Source of the DNA: Clostridium sp. K4410.MGS-306 | GTDB lineage: Bacteria; Cyanobacteriota; Vampirovibrionia; Gastranaerophilales; Gastranaerophilaceae | NCBI GenBank assembly: GCA_000980375.1 | Contig: LARD01000022.1 | Coordinates: forward strand, 21,744 to 85,743 | DNA length: 64,000 bases | Direction of reading: 5' to 3' | Shown here: one piece after another, positions 33,766-43,420 of the stretch | Position numbering within the stretch: position 1 is the stretch's first letter | Layout: the number at the start of each line of letters is the position of its first letter | Notes under the pieces: generated by a model | Told to the model about the DNA's origin: nothing | Databases searched by the model: none | What the model saw: only the letters and a program-made list of their open reading frames with translations | Made by a program: the position numbers and the translations under genes

Positions 33766-35074
33766 AAAGTTTTTGGTTACAATTGCTCTGCTCTTTTTTT
33801 CTCAATGTGCATTGGCTATTGATAAGGAAAGTCTAAACCCCGCTTTTTTTGAAAGATTCAATGATGATTATCTGGTTTCTTATATATACAAGGCTATGGA
33901 AAACAATCACAATCTCAAAAAAGCAGGGTATGTTGTAGAGCAATACAGGCAGCAGGCACGTTATTCTCTGGGCAAAGAGTTACCTTCATTGAGTGTCAGT
34001 GCAAATTATCTGGGTGTGCATGTGCCTCGCCTTGACAATTTTCAACTGAGCCAGAATGCTTTTATTTTACCTTTTGTTGCAAATTATGAACCTGACTTCC
34101 TGTTAAAAAATAGAGATAAAACAAGAAGTGCTAAGAAAGCTTATGAAGCAGCTTTGTACGATGAAAAGGCAGTTTATTTATCGTTGTTGGGTGATGTGGC
34201 TTCTGTTTATACAAATATATTGCAGTATGACAGCCTGATATCATTGCAGCAGGAAGCTGTTAAATCATATCGTGGCATTTATGATTCTGACTTGAAAAAA
34301 TTTAAAAGAGGGGTCATTGACACTTCGCAGTTGAATCTATCGAAGCAGAATCTTGATAATGCTGTAATATCTTTGCAGCGATATTCAAAAGAAAGAGATA
34401 CCCTTCTTATGCAGCTGGCTGTTTTATGCGGACTTCCTCCTGAATGTGCTCACACTTTAAAACGCGGACAACTTGAAGCGTTAAATTACAACTCTGCTGT
34501 GCCAACGGTTATATTATCTGATATTATATTTTCCCGCCCTGATGTGATGAGAGCAGAAAAGAATCTGGAAAAGGCAAAAATTGATGTAAGAATTGCACGT
34601 AAAGAATTCTTGCCCTCGTTTAATATAACGGGTGTATGGATTTTTAATACAATTGCGCCGGGTTCATTTTTCTCATGGGAATCTTCGCTGGCAGCATTGC
34701 TTGCAGGGGCTACGCAGGATATTTTTAAAGGCGGAATGAAAGTCGCCAACTTGAGGATTCAAAAAGCAAAATATGAGGAACTTTTTCAAGAATACAAACA
34801 AATTGACCTTGATGCTGTAAAGGAAGTTAATACTGCACTTTGTATATTAAAACATGATGTTGTAATTGAAAATAATACTAAAGAGGCAGAGGCTTCGCAG
34901 GCCAAAATATTTGAAAATTCACAAAAGAAATATAATCGCGGAGTGATATCGTCATCTGATTATTTGGTGCAATACCGCAATCTGGTTGCGTCAAAACAAC
35001 AGAGCGCACAGGCAAAAACCGCAAAAATTGTAGATTATTTTACTCTTTACAAAGCTGTCGGAGGTAAGTTATGA
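33758..35074 (+). CDS. TolC-family outer-membrane efflux protein
   Basis: A 438-residue outer-membrane factor (NodT/OprM style) with a signal peptide (about 1-20, ending CALA). Two OEP repeats are visible, each with long helices and a barrel segment; RARxxFLPSFNITG-like text appears as RKEFLPSFNITG in the second repeat. It forms the exit duct for the exporter encoded downstream. TTG start at 33758 with a strong AAGGAGG site six bases before it. The start overlaps the regulator stop. Confidence 0.9.
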   Translation: MIKKFLVTIALLFFSQCALAIDKESLNPAFFERFNDDYLVSYIYKAMENNHNLKKAGYVVEQYRQQARYSLGKELPSLSVSANYLGVHVPRLDNFQLSQNAFILPFVANYEPDFLLKNRDKTRSAKKAYEAALYDEKAVYLSLLGDVASVYTNILQYDSLISLQQEAVKSYRGIYDSDLKKFKRGVIDTSQLNLSKQNLDNAVISLQRYSKERDTLLMQLAVLCGLPPECAHTLKRGQLEALNYNSAVPTVILSDIIFSRPDVMRAEKNLEKAKIDVRIARKEFLPSFNITGVWIFNTIAPGSFFSWESSLAALLAGATQDIFKGGMKVANLRIQKAKYEELFQEYKQIDLDAVKEVNTALCILKHDVVIENNTKEAEASQAKIFENSQKKYNRGVISSSDYLVQYRNLVASKQQSAQAKTAKIVDYFTLYKAVGGKL

Positions 35075-35913
35075 AAAAAAGAGCCATTGTTGCAATATTG
35101 ATTTTGCTGATTATTGCGGCAGCAGTATATTTGCTGACAAAAAAGAAGCCAAACCCCGATGAGCTAACTTTGTACGGTAACATTGAAATACGACAGGTTG
35201 ACTTGAGTTTTCAGGTACCTGGACAGATTTCTTTGATGCTTAAAGAGGAAGGTGACAGTGTAAAAAAAGGCGAACTTGTAGCTTTGCTTGATGACAGGGA
35301 TTATAAATCAAATTTGGAAAAAGCGGCTGCTGATGTCTTAAAAACTTCTGCTTTGAGTAAAGATGCATCTTCGAAATATGCCCGTCAGGCTCCACTGTGT
35401 GCAGATAGTACTGTGTCGAAACAGGAGTGTGACACGCTTTTAAATACAAAAAACAAAACAAAAGCAGACTATGACGCTGCTGTTGCGCAGAAAACTTTCG
35501 CCAAAAACCAGCTTGATTATACAAAAATATATGCACCTGATGACGGTACTATTACAGTCAGAGTGCAAGAACCTGGAGCAACCGTTAATAAAGGACAGGT
35601 TGTTTATACAATTGCAAAGACAAAACCTGTTTGGATAAGAGCTTATGTTAACGAGTCTGATCTGGGTAATATCAAATATGGTATGAAAGCAAGAGTACTT
35701 ACCGATTCAAAAGACCCTAAAACCGGTCAAAACAGAGAATACGAAGGCAGAATCGGATACATCTCTCCTGTTGCGGAATTTACTCCAAAAACAGTTGAAT
35801 CTACTGATTTGAGGACGGACCTCGTATACAGAATCCGTGTATATGTTGACGAAATAGATGATTTTCTTCGTCAGGGTATGCCTACTACAATAAAAATTAA
35901 TCTGGTGAAGTAA
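35071..35913 (+). CDS. HlyD-family periplasmic adaptor (YbhG-like)
   Basis: A 280-residue membrane-fusion protein: an N-terminal membrane anchor (about 5-22), a biotinyl-lipoyl-like half GNIEIRQVDLSFQVPGQI, a helical hairpin (about 85-150), and the second lipoyl half IYAPDDGTITVRVQEPGATV, followed by a beta-barrel domain. It bridges the ABC permeases to the TolC-like channel. ATG overlaps the TolC-like stop (ATGA type), a sign of translational coupling. Confidence 0.92.
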   Translation: MKKRAIVAILILLIIAAAVYLLTKKKPNPDELTLYGNIEIRQVDLSFQVPGQISLMLKEEGDSVKKGELVALLDDRDYKSNLEKAAADVLKTSALSKDASSKYARQAPLCADSTVSKQECDTLLNTKNKTKADYDAAVAQKTFAKNQLDYTKIYAPDDGTITVRVQEPGATVNKGQVVYTIAKTKPVWIRAYVNESDLGNIKYGMKARVLTDSKDPKTGQNREYEGRIGYISPVAEFTPKTVESTDLRTDLVYRIRVYVDEIDDFLRQGMPTTIKINLVK

Positions 35914-35914
35914 A

Positions 35915-37399
35915 TTGAATACGGTTCAAATCAAAAATTTAACCAAGACATTTGATTCGACACTTGCAATTGATAATTTGTCTCTGGACATAGAAAAAGG
36001 CAAAATTACCGGCCTCATAGGTGCAGATGGTGCAGGTAAAACTACCCTGATAAGATTGGTAATTGGACTTCTTGTTCCAGATAACGGGGAGGTCAGTGTA
36101 TTAGGGTTAAATCCTTTTACTCAAAAGGAGCAATTGAATAAACTCATTGGTTATATGCCTCAAAAATTTGGCCTTTATGAGGATTTGACTATCCTTGAAA
36201 ATTTGCGATTATATGCTGATTTGAAAAATCAACCATATGACTTTGATAAACTGCTGGAGTTTACAGGTCTAAAGCCTTTTCTAAACCGTCTGGCAGGTGC
36301 GCTTTCCGGCGGTATGAAACAAAAATTGGGTCTTGCGTGTGCCTTGATGGGCACTCCTGAATTTCTTGTTCTTGATGAACCTTCCGTAGGTGTTGACCCG
36401 ATTTCCCGCCGTGACCTGATGAAAATGGTAAAAGACCTGATTAGTCCGCAAACGACTGTACTTTGGTCAACTGCATACCTTGACGAGGCACACAGCTTTG
36501 ACACAGCAATTGTGCTAGATAAAGGTAAAGTAATATATAACGGTACTCCCCATTCACTTGCGGCCACTGCACCTGAGTTTGAGGATAAGGTGATAGAGCT
36601 TATGGGCGGATACAAAAAAGAAGAGTCTTTGATTGCTAAAAACTATACACCTTTTCAGTCTTCATTAACATGCACTGTTGAGGCAGATAATCTTGAAAAA
36701 AAATACGGTGATTTTTACGCTGTAAAAAATAATTCCTTTTGCATAAATAAAGGAGAAATTTTTGGGCTGCTGGGCCCTAACGGTGCGGGTAAATCAACAT
36801 CTTTCAAAATGATGTGCGGCCTTACAAAACCTTCCGGCGGCACAGCAAGGATTATGGGAGTAGATATATTAAAAAATCCCGGAAAAGCACGTTCTTTTCT
36901 CGGATATATGGCACAAAAATTTTCTTTATACGGCACACTGACAGTCAGACAAAACCTGGAATTTTTTGCGGCAGCTTACGGCATAAGTTTCTTAAATAGA
37001 AAAAAACGTGTTGATGAAATTATTGAAGTATTTGGCTTTAAAGATATAGAAAATCAAAAATCCGAAGATTTGCCGCTCGGGTTCAAGCAGAGACTTTCTA
37101 TGGCGTGTGCTTTGATTCACAATCCACCCGTGCTGTTTTTGGATGAGCCTACATCAGGCGTTGATGTTATTACAAGACGTGATTTTTGGAACCATATTAC
37201 ATCGCTTGCAAAAAAAGGCGTGACGATTCTTGTTACTACACACTTTATGGATGAAGCAGAATACTGTGACAGGATAAGCCTTTTTTATAAAGGTGAAACT
37301 ATTGCTGTTGGAACGCCGCAGGAACTCAAAGATAAGGCGGGTGCTGATGATATGGAAAATACTTTTATAAATTTGATTAAGGAGAGTGAAAAATCATGA
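35915..37399 (+). CDS. ABC transporter ATPase with two nucleotide-binding domains (YbhF-like)
   Basis: A 494-residue tandem ATPase. NBD1 has GADGAGKTT (Walker A), LSGGMKQKLGLA (signature) and LVLDEPSVGVD (Walker B). NBD2 has GPNGAGKST, LPLGFKQRLSMA (signature, altered: SGG replaced by PLG) and LFLDEPTSGVD. Each domain has its own H-loop region. It energises export by the two permease subunits that follow. TTG start directly after the adaptor gene with GGTGAAG before it. Confidence 0.93.
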   Translation: MNTVQIKNLTKTFDSTLAIDNLSLDIEKGKITGLIGADGAGKTTLIRLVIGLLVPDNGEVSVLGLNPFTQKEQLNKLIGYMPQKFGLYEDLTILENLRLYADLKNQPYDFDKLLEFTGLKPFLNRLAGALSGGMKQKLGLACALMGTPEFLVLDEPSVGVDPISRRDLMKMVKDLISPQTTVLWSTAYLDEAHSFDTAIVLDKGKVIYNGTPHSLAATAPEFEDKVIELMGGYKKEESLIAKNYTPFQSSLTCTVEADNLEKKYGDFYAVKNNSFCINKGEIFGLLGPNGAGKSTSFKMMCGLTKPSGGTARIMGVDILKNPGKARSFLGYMAQKFSLYGTLTVRQNLEFFAAAYGISFLNRKKRVDEIIEVFGFKDIENQKSEDLPLGFKQRLSMACALIHNPPVLFLDEPTSGVDVITRRDFWNHITSLAKKGVTILVTTHFMDEAEYCDRISLFYKGETIAVGTPQELKDKAGADDMENTFINLIKESEKS

Positions 37400-38505
37400 A
37401 AATCCTTAATGCTCTGTTGAAAAAAGAGTTTTTTCAAATAATAAGAGATCCAAGCAGTATTATAATTGCGTTTGTGCTTCCTTTAATCTCCATCTTGATT
37501 TATATGTACGGAATAAACCTTGATACAGTAAAAGTCACAATCGGTATAAAAAATGATGATGCAAATCCAGAAGTCGCTACACTGGTAAAATCTTACGGAC
37601 ACAGCAAATATGTACGCTCAAAAGTATATGACAATATGCAGGAGCTCACGCAGGGAATTGTCCGTTCAAAAATAAAAGGTGCAGTTGTAATACCTAACGA
37701 TTTTTCTACAAAACTTTCACGTGGCCAAAGTGCGGATTTGTTTATTATCACTGACGGTTCAGAGGTCAATACAGCCAATTATGTTCAAAACTACGCAATG
37801 CAAATTGCCAACCAATGGCTTCAAACAAGCAGATATTCACAAAATGCACAAAAATCTGTGATAAATCCACAGATTCGTACTTGGTACAATCAGGATTTAA
37901 ACAGTCATTATTTTATTTTGCCGGGCTCTCTGGCTATTACCATGACACTTATAGGCATACTTCTTACAGCTCTTGTGGTTGCAAGAGAATGGGAAAGAGG
38001 CACCATGGAAGCAATTTTGAGCACACGCGTAAGAAAAATAGATATTGTTCTTGGTAAATATATTCCTTATTTGATACTGGGAATGTGCTCTATGGCTTTT
38101 AATGTTTTTCTTTGTACAGCTGTTTTCAAAGTTCCTTTCAGGGGCAATTATTTTGTTTTGTTCGGGGTTTGTTCTTTGTTTTTATTCACTTCATCAGGTA
38201 TAGGGCTTTTAATTTCCTCCAAATTAAAAAATCAGTTTCTTGCCAGTCAGGTTTCTTTAGGTATTGGTTTTTTGCCCGCACTTTTGTTGTCAGGGCTTAT
38301 GTTTCCGATAAACTCAATGCCTTTAATTTTCCAGCATTTAACAAGAATTTTGCCTCCCAGATACTTTATAACTTTTATTGAAAGTGAATTTATGGCCGGT
38401 ACTGTATGGGAAATTGTTATAGTAAATTCAATTTTTTTGACAATACTCGGGTTGGTTTTATTTGCGGCAGTATATGCAAACACTGATATGAGGCTTAATA
38501 AATGA
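37396..38505 (+). CDS. ABC-2 type permease subunit (YbhS-like)
   Basis: A 369-residue ABC-2 permease: one N-terminal membrane helix (about 22-42), a large periplasmic domain (about 45-180) and five C-terminal helices. The signature SALxVxREWERGTMEAILSTR is present as LVVAREWERGTMEAIL. It is paired with the next, related permease, as in YbhS/YbhR. Four-base overlaps on both sides place it firmly in the efflux operon. Confidence 0.92.
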   Translation: MKILNALLKKEFFQIIRDPSSIIIAFVLPLISILIYMYGINLDTVKVTIGIKNDDANPEVATLVKSYGHSKYVRSKVYDNMQELTQGIVRSKIKGAVVIPNDFSTKLSRGQSADLFIITDGSEVNTANYVQNYAMQIANQWLQTSRYSQNAQKSVINPQIRTWYNQDLNSHYFILPGSLAITMTLIGILLTALVVAREWERGTMEAILSTRVRKIDIVLGKYIPYLILGMCSMAFNVFLCTAVFKVPFRGNYFVLFGVCSLFLFTSSGIGLLISSKLKNQFLASQVSLGIGFLPALLLSGLMFPINSMPLIFQHLTRILPPRYFITFIESEFMAGTVWEIVIVNSIFLTILGLVLFAAVYANTDMRLNK

Positions 38506-39614
38506 TAAGAGATTTTTTAAGACGTGTATTTGCTTTAGTAAAAAAAGAATTTATAACTATCTGGAAAGATCCTAAAAGCAGAGGGATAATTATCGCGCTT
38601 CCACTTTTGCAGCTTTTTGTTTTTGCAAATGCCATTACAATGGAAGTAAAAAACATTGATGTTGCAGTGATTGATAGAGACAACTCTGTAGAATCGCGCG
38701 AGCTTTTATCAAGGTTTGAAAACTCACCTCGGTTCAGACGTTTTTATATCCTGGATAACGAAAAGGATTTTAAAGAGAAAATAGATACCCAGAGAGTACA
38801 AATTGGTATTTATATAAATAACGATTTTTCTTCCGCCGTAAAGTCAAACAGGCCGGTTGATGTTTTGATTGTTGCTGACGGAAGGCAGACAAATTCCGCG
38901 TCAATAGCAAGTGGATATGCTTCTCAAATAATTGCCTCGTATAATCGGGAAATTTCAGCTTCAAACTCTGCTGTTATCAACCCTGTTGTAAGAAACTGGT
39001 ATAACCCAAATCTTGAGTATAGATGGTATATTTTGACGATTCTTGTGGCTATGCTGGCACTTGTTATTACACTTTTGTTGACTGCGCTTTCCATTGCAAG
39101 AGAAAGAGAGATGGGTACTTTTGACCAGCTTATAGTAAGCCCTTTATCCTCCTTTGAGATTTTACTCGGTAAAACCATTCCCCCACTTGTAATAGCAATG
39201 ACCCTGACATGTATTATGACAATACTTGTTATTGTCTTGTTTAAGGTTCCTTTTGTGGGTTCTGTTTTGTTATTTTTGATATCGGTATTTGTTTCTCTTC
39301 TCTCAATAGTAGGTGTGGGTTTGTTTATATCTTCTATTTGCAAAACGCAGCAGCAGGCTATTCTGGGGGTAATAACGTTTCAAATGCCGGCTATTTTGCT
39401 TTCGGGGTTTATCTCTCCAATAGAAGATATGCCTGTATTTTTGCAGTATTTAACACTTTTAAACCCTGTGAGATTTTTTATGGTTTTGTCAAGAGGTATA
39501 TTTTTAAAAGGTATGGGGATAGAAGATGTTGCTTTAAACCTTGTGCCTCTTATTATTATTGCAATAATAACTCTTTCTCTTGCAGGATGGACCTTTAAAA
39601 GAAAGCTTGATTAA
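38502..39614 (+). CDS. ABC-2 type permease subunit (YbhR-like)
   Basis: A 370-residue partner of the preceding permease with the same topology and the motif SIAREREMGTFDQLIVSPL. The C-terminal helices include GFISPIEDMPVFLQYLTLLNP, typical of this family. It is the last gene of the TetR-TolC-HlyD-ABC operon. Substrates of the E. coli counterpart include some antibiotics, but the substrate here is unknown. It overlaps the convergent photolyase gene by four bases. Confidence 0.92.
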   Translation: MIRDFLRRVFALVKKEFITIWKDPKSRGIIIALPLLQLFVFANAITMEVKNIDVAVIDRDNSVESRELLSRFENSPRFRRFYILDNEKDFKEKIDTQRVQIGIYINNDFSSAVKSNRPVDVLIVADGRQTNSASIASGYASQIIASYNREISASNSAVINPVVRNWYNPNLEYRWYILTILVAMLALVITLLLTALSIAREREMGTFDQLIVSPLSSFEILLGKTIPPLVIAMTLTCIMTILVIVLFKVPFVGSVLLFLISVFVSLLSIVGVGLFISSICKTQQQAILGVITFQMPAILLSGFISPIEDMPVFLQYLTLLNPVRFFMVLSRGIFLKGMGIEDVALNLVPLIIIAIITLSLAGWTFKRKLD

Positions 39615-40912
39615 AAATCGTTTGTTGGAGAAGCAAAACTGTTGATGTAATTTTGTATATCATATTTTGCTTTTATGGACTTATCTGTCATTATTCTTAT
39701 CTTTCCTGTAACCATCCTATCTTGAAAAGCTCTATCATGGAGGCCGCCTATTGCCCATAATATCCCTGTGTAGCCGTTCGCTGACGGAGCATCAAATCCA
39801 TATTTGTCATTTAAGTATATGGCTGTTTTTAGTGCTTCATCAGGGGTGGCTGACCATTGCAGAATTTTTTTTGCCCAGTACATTCTCAAATAACCGTGTA
39901 TTTTACCTTTTTCCATCAATTGAATCTGTGTTGCATTCCACAATGCGTCATAAGTCTTTGCTTGTTCAAGGTTTTCTAATGTGTAAAGATGGCTGCGCAG
40001 GTCGTGTTGATGGGCTTTTAATGTTTGTTGCGCCCATTGGGGTGTGCATTCAAATGTTTTGTAATTTCGACAATACAAACAAAAATTATCCGCCAATTCT
40101 TTTCTTACAATTAATTCCTCAAGAAAAACTTCTTTGTTAATGTCGTCGCACTCAGCATTTAATACTTTAAGCGCTATTCTTTGAGAAGAGATAAAACCAT
40201 AGTTAATATATACAGAAAGGTTTGAGGTCATGTTTTTTGATGGGTCATTTTTTAGTTGTGCATAGAATGGAAGTTTCTCGGATAAAAACTGCTCTAAAAC
40301 AGTATCTGCTTCGTTTTTGATGTTTGAAGTTTCTGCAAAATCCGTTAAAAACTCTGATATGTTAAAATAAATTTTTCTTCTGAGTGTAGCTGCATTATAT
40401 TCTTGTGTATCAGAGACAAAACGAGAAGGGATTATATTATGCCCGTCTATTTCTAACACTTTAAAGGGTGCGTTTTTTAAAAAACTTCTGTCTACAATAG
40501 GATCAAAATCAATTATCAACAATCCTGTGTCGATTTTTTTTAGATATTGTAGCAATTTTGGCCAATCATCTTTAAATATTTCTAATTTGAGTCCGTTTTT
40601 TTCAAAATCAAGTTTTGTTTCTTCAAGTCGGTTTTGTATAAATTTATTTTTTATATCGCTAAAATCCTTGTTGTAATTGTTTTGCGGGTGTATTATCCGA
40701 AGTTGCATTTGCATTTCTTTTGATTTTTTTATTGCAAATTGCAAAGCAAAGTTGTCTTTTGCTCTTATCTCTCTTTCTGTTACATAAACGGCTGTTTTGT
40801 TTTTTATCTCGTTGTTATTGTATGCAAATATCCTGGCAGGATTTATTTCTTTTTCTTCAGCAATTTCAGAGGGTATGTATTGTAAAATTGTATTTTTAAT
40901 AATTCTGTTCAC
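39611..40912 (-). CDS. Class II CPD photolyase
   Basis: A 433-residue DNA repair enzyme that uses FAD and light to split cyclobutane pyrimidine dimers. The Rossmann-like antenna domain is residues 1-190. The FAD-binding helical domain shows class II signatures: WNATQIQLMEKGKIHGYLRM, YWAKKILQWSATPDEAL and NGYTGILWAIGGLHDRAF. These match class II rather than class I photolyases or cryptochromes. Finding it in an apparently anaerobic, gut-type genome is unexpected. It is a single gene convergent with the efflux operon. Confidence 0.93.
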   Translation of the reverse strand: MNRIIKNTILQYIPSEIAEEKEINPARIFAYNNNEIKNKTAVYVTEREIRAKDNFALQFAIKKSKEMQMQLRIIHPQNNYNKDFSDIKNKFIQNRLEETKLDFEKNGLKLEIFKDDWPKLLQYLKKIDTGLLIIDFDPIVDRSFLKNAPFKVLEIDGHNIIPSRFVSDTQEYNAATLRRKIYFNISEFLTDFAETSNIKNEADTVLEQFLSEKLPFYAQLKNDPSKNMTSNLSVYINYGFISSQRIALKVLNAECDDINKEVFLEELIVRKELADNFCLYCRNYKTFECTPQWAQQTLKAHQHDLRSHLYTLENLEQAKTYDALWNATQIQLMEKGKIHGYLRMYWAKKILQWSATPDEALKTAIYLNDKYGFDAPSANGYTGILWAIGGLHDRAFQDRMVTGKIRIMTDKSIKAKYDIQNYINSFASPTNDF

Positions 40913-40996
40913 AAAAAAAGATTAGCTTTATTCATCGTCATATGCAATTGCAAAAATGAGTATTTATATAGCTTATGAGTTTAATATTCTGTTGTT

Positions 40997-41032
40997 TATA
41001 ATCAGTTTTTATTATAAGCTGGTTTGTATAAT
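40997..41032 (+). promoter_or_regulatory. Candidate promoter(s) of the glycerol-phosphate polymer operon
   Basis: Two perfect TATAAT boxes, 40997-41002 and 41027-41032, lie in the 160-base gap between the photolyase and tagD-like genes. The second is 40 bases before the ATG. No good -35 box is seen for either. Confidence 0.4.
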
Positions 41033-41072
41033 GTTACTCTTTTAAAAAAATGCAAGAGCTTGAAGGAGATTT

Positions 41073-41510
41073 ATGTCAGACAAGACAAAAAGGGTTGTGG
41101 GTTTTACTCTGGGATGTTTTGATTTATTCCATATTGGTCATATAAACCTGTTAAGAAACGCAAGAGCACTGTGTGACACTTTAATCGTGGGAGTATGCTC
41201 TGATGAGTATATGCTGAACAACAAAAGAGAACCTATATATGCCCTGAATGACAGGATGGAAATATTAAAAGCCTGCAAATATTGTGATGTAGTTGTGCCC
41301 GAAGACACACTCGAAAAAGTGGAACTTTACAACAAATATAAGTTTGATATTCTGTTTGTCGGCTCTGACTGGTATGGTGATGAAAGATATATTGTCTGGG
41401 AAAAACAGTTAAAAGAAATTGGCGTTAGTGTTGTTTACCTTCCTTACACAAATGAGGTAAGCTCTTCAAAAATTATACAAAAAATTGCACAAATGAGACA
41501 GATTCATTAA
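41073..41510 (+). CDS. Glycerol-3-phosphate cytidylyltransferase-like (TagD family)
   Basis: A 145-residue nucleotidyltransferase with the HxGH motif in GCFDLFHIGHINLL, the NKRxP-like NNKREPIYALNDRMEIL, and the C-terminal SSSKI in place of the usual ISTTxI. TagD makes CDP-glycerol from CTP and glycerol-3-phosphate; related enzymes activate other small alcohol phosphates. The TagB/TagF-like gene in the same operon supports CDP-glycerol. A strong GAAGGAGA site precedes the ATG at 41073. First gene of a four-gene operon. Confidence 0.88.
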   Translation: MSDKTKRVVGFTLGCFDLFHIGHINLLRNARALCDTLIVGVCSDEYMLNNKREPIYALNDRMEILKACKYCDVVVPEDTLEKVELYNKYKFDILFVGSDWYGDERYIVWEKQLKEIGVSVVYLPYTNEVSSSKIIQKIAQMRQIH

Positions 41511-41511
41511 A

Positions 41512-42147
41512 ATGGACAACAAAAAAAGCTTAACATACTGGCAAAGTAAAGCCGAGTCTAATCCTACAATAAAGGCTTCAAAAGTTTCTGATATCAATGA
41601 TTTTTCTGATTATGACAGAGATTTTATTTTAAACTATGCTGATGAAAATGCAAAAATATTGGATTTGGCTGCCGGCACAGGGATTACATTAAACAAGTAT
41701 TATGACAAGGTAAAATTTATCACCGCTGTTGAAAAGTTTAAACAGTTTTCTGATTTTATTGTAAAATCTTCCAATATTGAGGTAATAAACTCTGATATTA
41801 TGCTGTTTGAGCCGGAGTGTACTTATGATTTGATTCTGATGTTTGGTGTAACACATTATTTTAATCGTGCAGAATCTGAATTTTTATATAAAAAATACAA
41901 AAAAGTTTTGAACAAAAACGGAAAGTTGATAATTAAACACCAGTTTGGCCTAAAGGAAGATGTTACAGTAGAGGGATACTCTGAAGAGTTAAAGTGTAAT
42001 TATTTTTCCCAATACAGACATATAGACGCAGAAGCCGAATTGTTAAAAAGCATAGGGTTTAAAACAATAGAAGTCATTGATATTTACCCTAAAGAATGTA
42101 ACAGATGGGAGAATACACATTTTTATGCAATTGTTGCGGCAGTTTGA
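41512..42147 (+). CDS. Class I SAM-dependent methyltransferase
   Basis: A 211-residue methyltransferase with motif I ILDLAAGTGITL (about 50-61) and a typical post-motif layout (NSDIMLFEP, then LILMFGVTHYF). Substrate unknown. Its place between TagD-like and TagB-like genes, one base after the former, suggests it modifies a polymer or lipid intermediate. It overlaps the following gene by about 23 bases. Confidence 0.85.
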   Translation: MDNKKSLTYWQSKAESNPTIKASKVSDINDFSDYDRDFILNYADENAKILDLAAGTGITLNKYYDKVKFITAVEKFKQFSDFIVKSSNIEVINSDIMLFEPECTYDLILMFGVTHYFNRAESEFLYKKYKKVLNKNGKLIIKHQFGLKEDVTVEGYSEELKCNYFSQYRHIDAEAELLKSIGFKTIEVIDIYPKECNRWENTHFYAIVAAV

Positions 42148-43420
42148 TAAAATAAAAAATCTGTCTCTGGCAATATTAATAGTTTTTTGCTGGCAATATC
42201 CTGCGTGTGCTTATATTGACCCTGGTACAGGCAGTATGCTTTTTTCTGTTGTTGTTGGTATTAGTGCAACTTTATTTTTTTTGTTTAACTCATTAATCAT
42301 TAAACTGAAAATGCTTTTGTTCTCACAAAAGGTATTCTTGTATCTTTATACAAGAATACCTTTTCTTATCTATTCTGAAGGAAGACAGTACTTCAATGTA
42401 TTTAAACCTGTGCTGGATGAATTTGAAAAAAGACAAATTCCGCTCGTATTTTATACATCCTCACCGGATGATCCGTTTTTTGACTGCCACTATGATTATG
42501 TAAAAGGTGAGTATATCGGCAAAAGTTTTGAGGCGTATCTTAAACTTGCCTTTGTAAAAGCAGATGTTTGCCTTATGACTACACCGGGTCTTGATGTTTT
42601 TCAACTCAAACGCTCAAAATATGTAAAATACTATTGCCATATCTTTCATGCAGTGACATCTTCTCTTGTATATAGACTGTTTTCTCTTGACTATTATGAC
42701 GCAGTGCTTTGCGATGCAGAGTTTCAAATCCCTATGATAAGAGAAATTGAAAGCAAACGGAAACTTAAACCCAAAGAGCTTGTTGTGACAGGTTGCACCT
42801 ATATGGATTTGCTGGCAAAAAGGGCAGAATCAATCAGTAAAAATAATGACGATTTTAAGATTCTTGTTGCGCCGAGCTGGGGTGAAAACGGGATATTAAA
42901 AAAATATGGATCAAATCTACTGGATTTACTTGCAGAGTCTGATTGGAATATTGTTATACGCCCACATCCACAGTCGTTGATTGTTGAAAAAGATATTATA
43001 CAAAACCTTAAAAACAGATACAAAGATAAACAAAATATAAGCTGGAATTTTGATGTTGACAATCTCAATATATTATCCCAGGCGGATGTTTTGATAAGCG
43101 ATTTTTCCGGTATTATTTTTGATTATGCATTTTTGTTCAACAGACCATTTATCTACGTAAATCAGGAAATGAACAGAGAAATATATGACATGAGTGATCT
43201 TGATGAAGAACCCTGGAGATACAAAGCAATAAGAGAAATTGGCACTGAACTTACAAAAGACAATTTTAAAAATATTGTTTCTATAATAAAGAACATGTCA
43301 AATAACCAACAAGTTTTTGATGCAATACAAAAAGCAAAGAATATTGCCTGGCAAAAACAGGGCGAAAGCGCTAAAAATGTAGCTGATTTCTTGATTAAAA
43401 AACAGAAGGAGCTTTCATAA
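42125..43420 (+). CDS. CDP-glycerol glycerophosphotransferase-like (TagB/TagF family)
   Basis: A 431-residue protein with two N-terminal membrane segments (about 12-28 and 35-60; the first could be a signal anchor) followed by the glycerophosphotransferase domain. Family hallmarks are IFHAVTSS, APSWGENGIL, IRPHPQS (HP dyad) and LISDFSGIIFDYAF. It would add glycerol-phosphate units from CDP-glycerol to a lipid-linked or glycan acceptor at the inner membrane. I start at the ATG at 42125, preceded by GGGAGA. A TTG 48 bases upstream is open but lies inside the methyltransferase frame. Confidence 0.85.
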   Translation: MQLLRQFDKIKNLSLAILIVFCWQYPACAYIDPGTGSMLFSVVVGISATLFFLFNSLIIKLKMLLFSQKVFLYLYTRIPFLIYSEGRQYFNVFKPVLDEFEKRQIPLVFYTSSPDDPFFDCHYDYVKGEYIGKSFEAYLKLAFVKADVCLMTTPGLDVFQLKRSKYVKYYCHIFHAVTSSLVYRLFSLDYYDAVLCDAEFQIPMIREIESKRKLKPKELVVTGCTYMDLLAKRAESISKNNDDFKILVAPSWGENGILKKYGSNLLDLLAESDWNIVIRPHPQSLIVEKDIIQNLKNRYKDKQNISWNFDVDNLNILSQADVLISDFSGIIFDYAFLFNRPFIYVNQEMNREIYDMSDLDEEPWRYKAIREIGTELTKDNFKNIVSIIKNMSNNQQVFDAIQKAKNIAWQKQGESAKNVADFLIKKQKELS

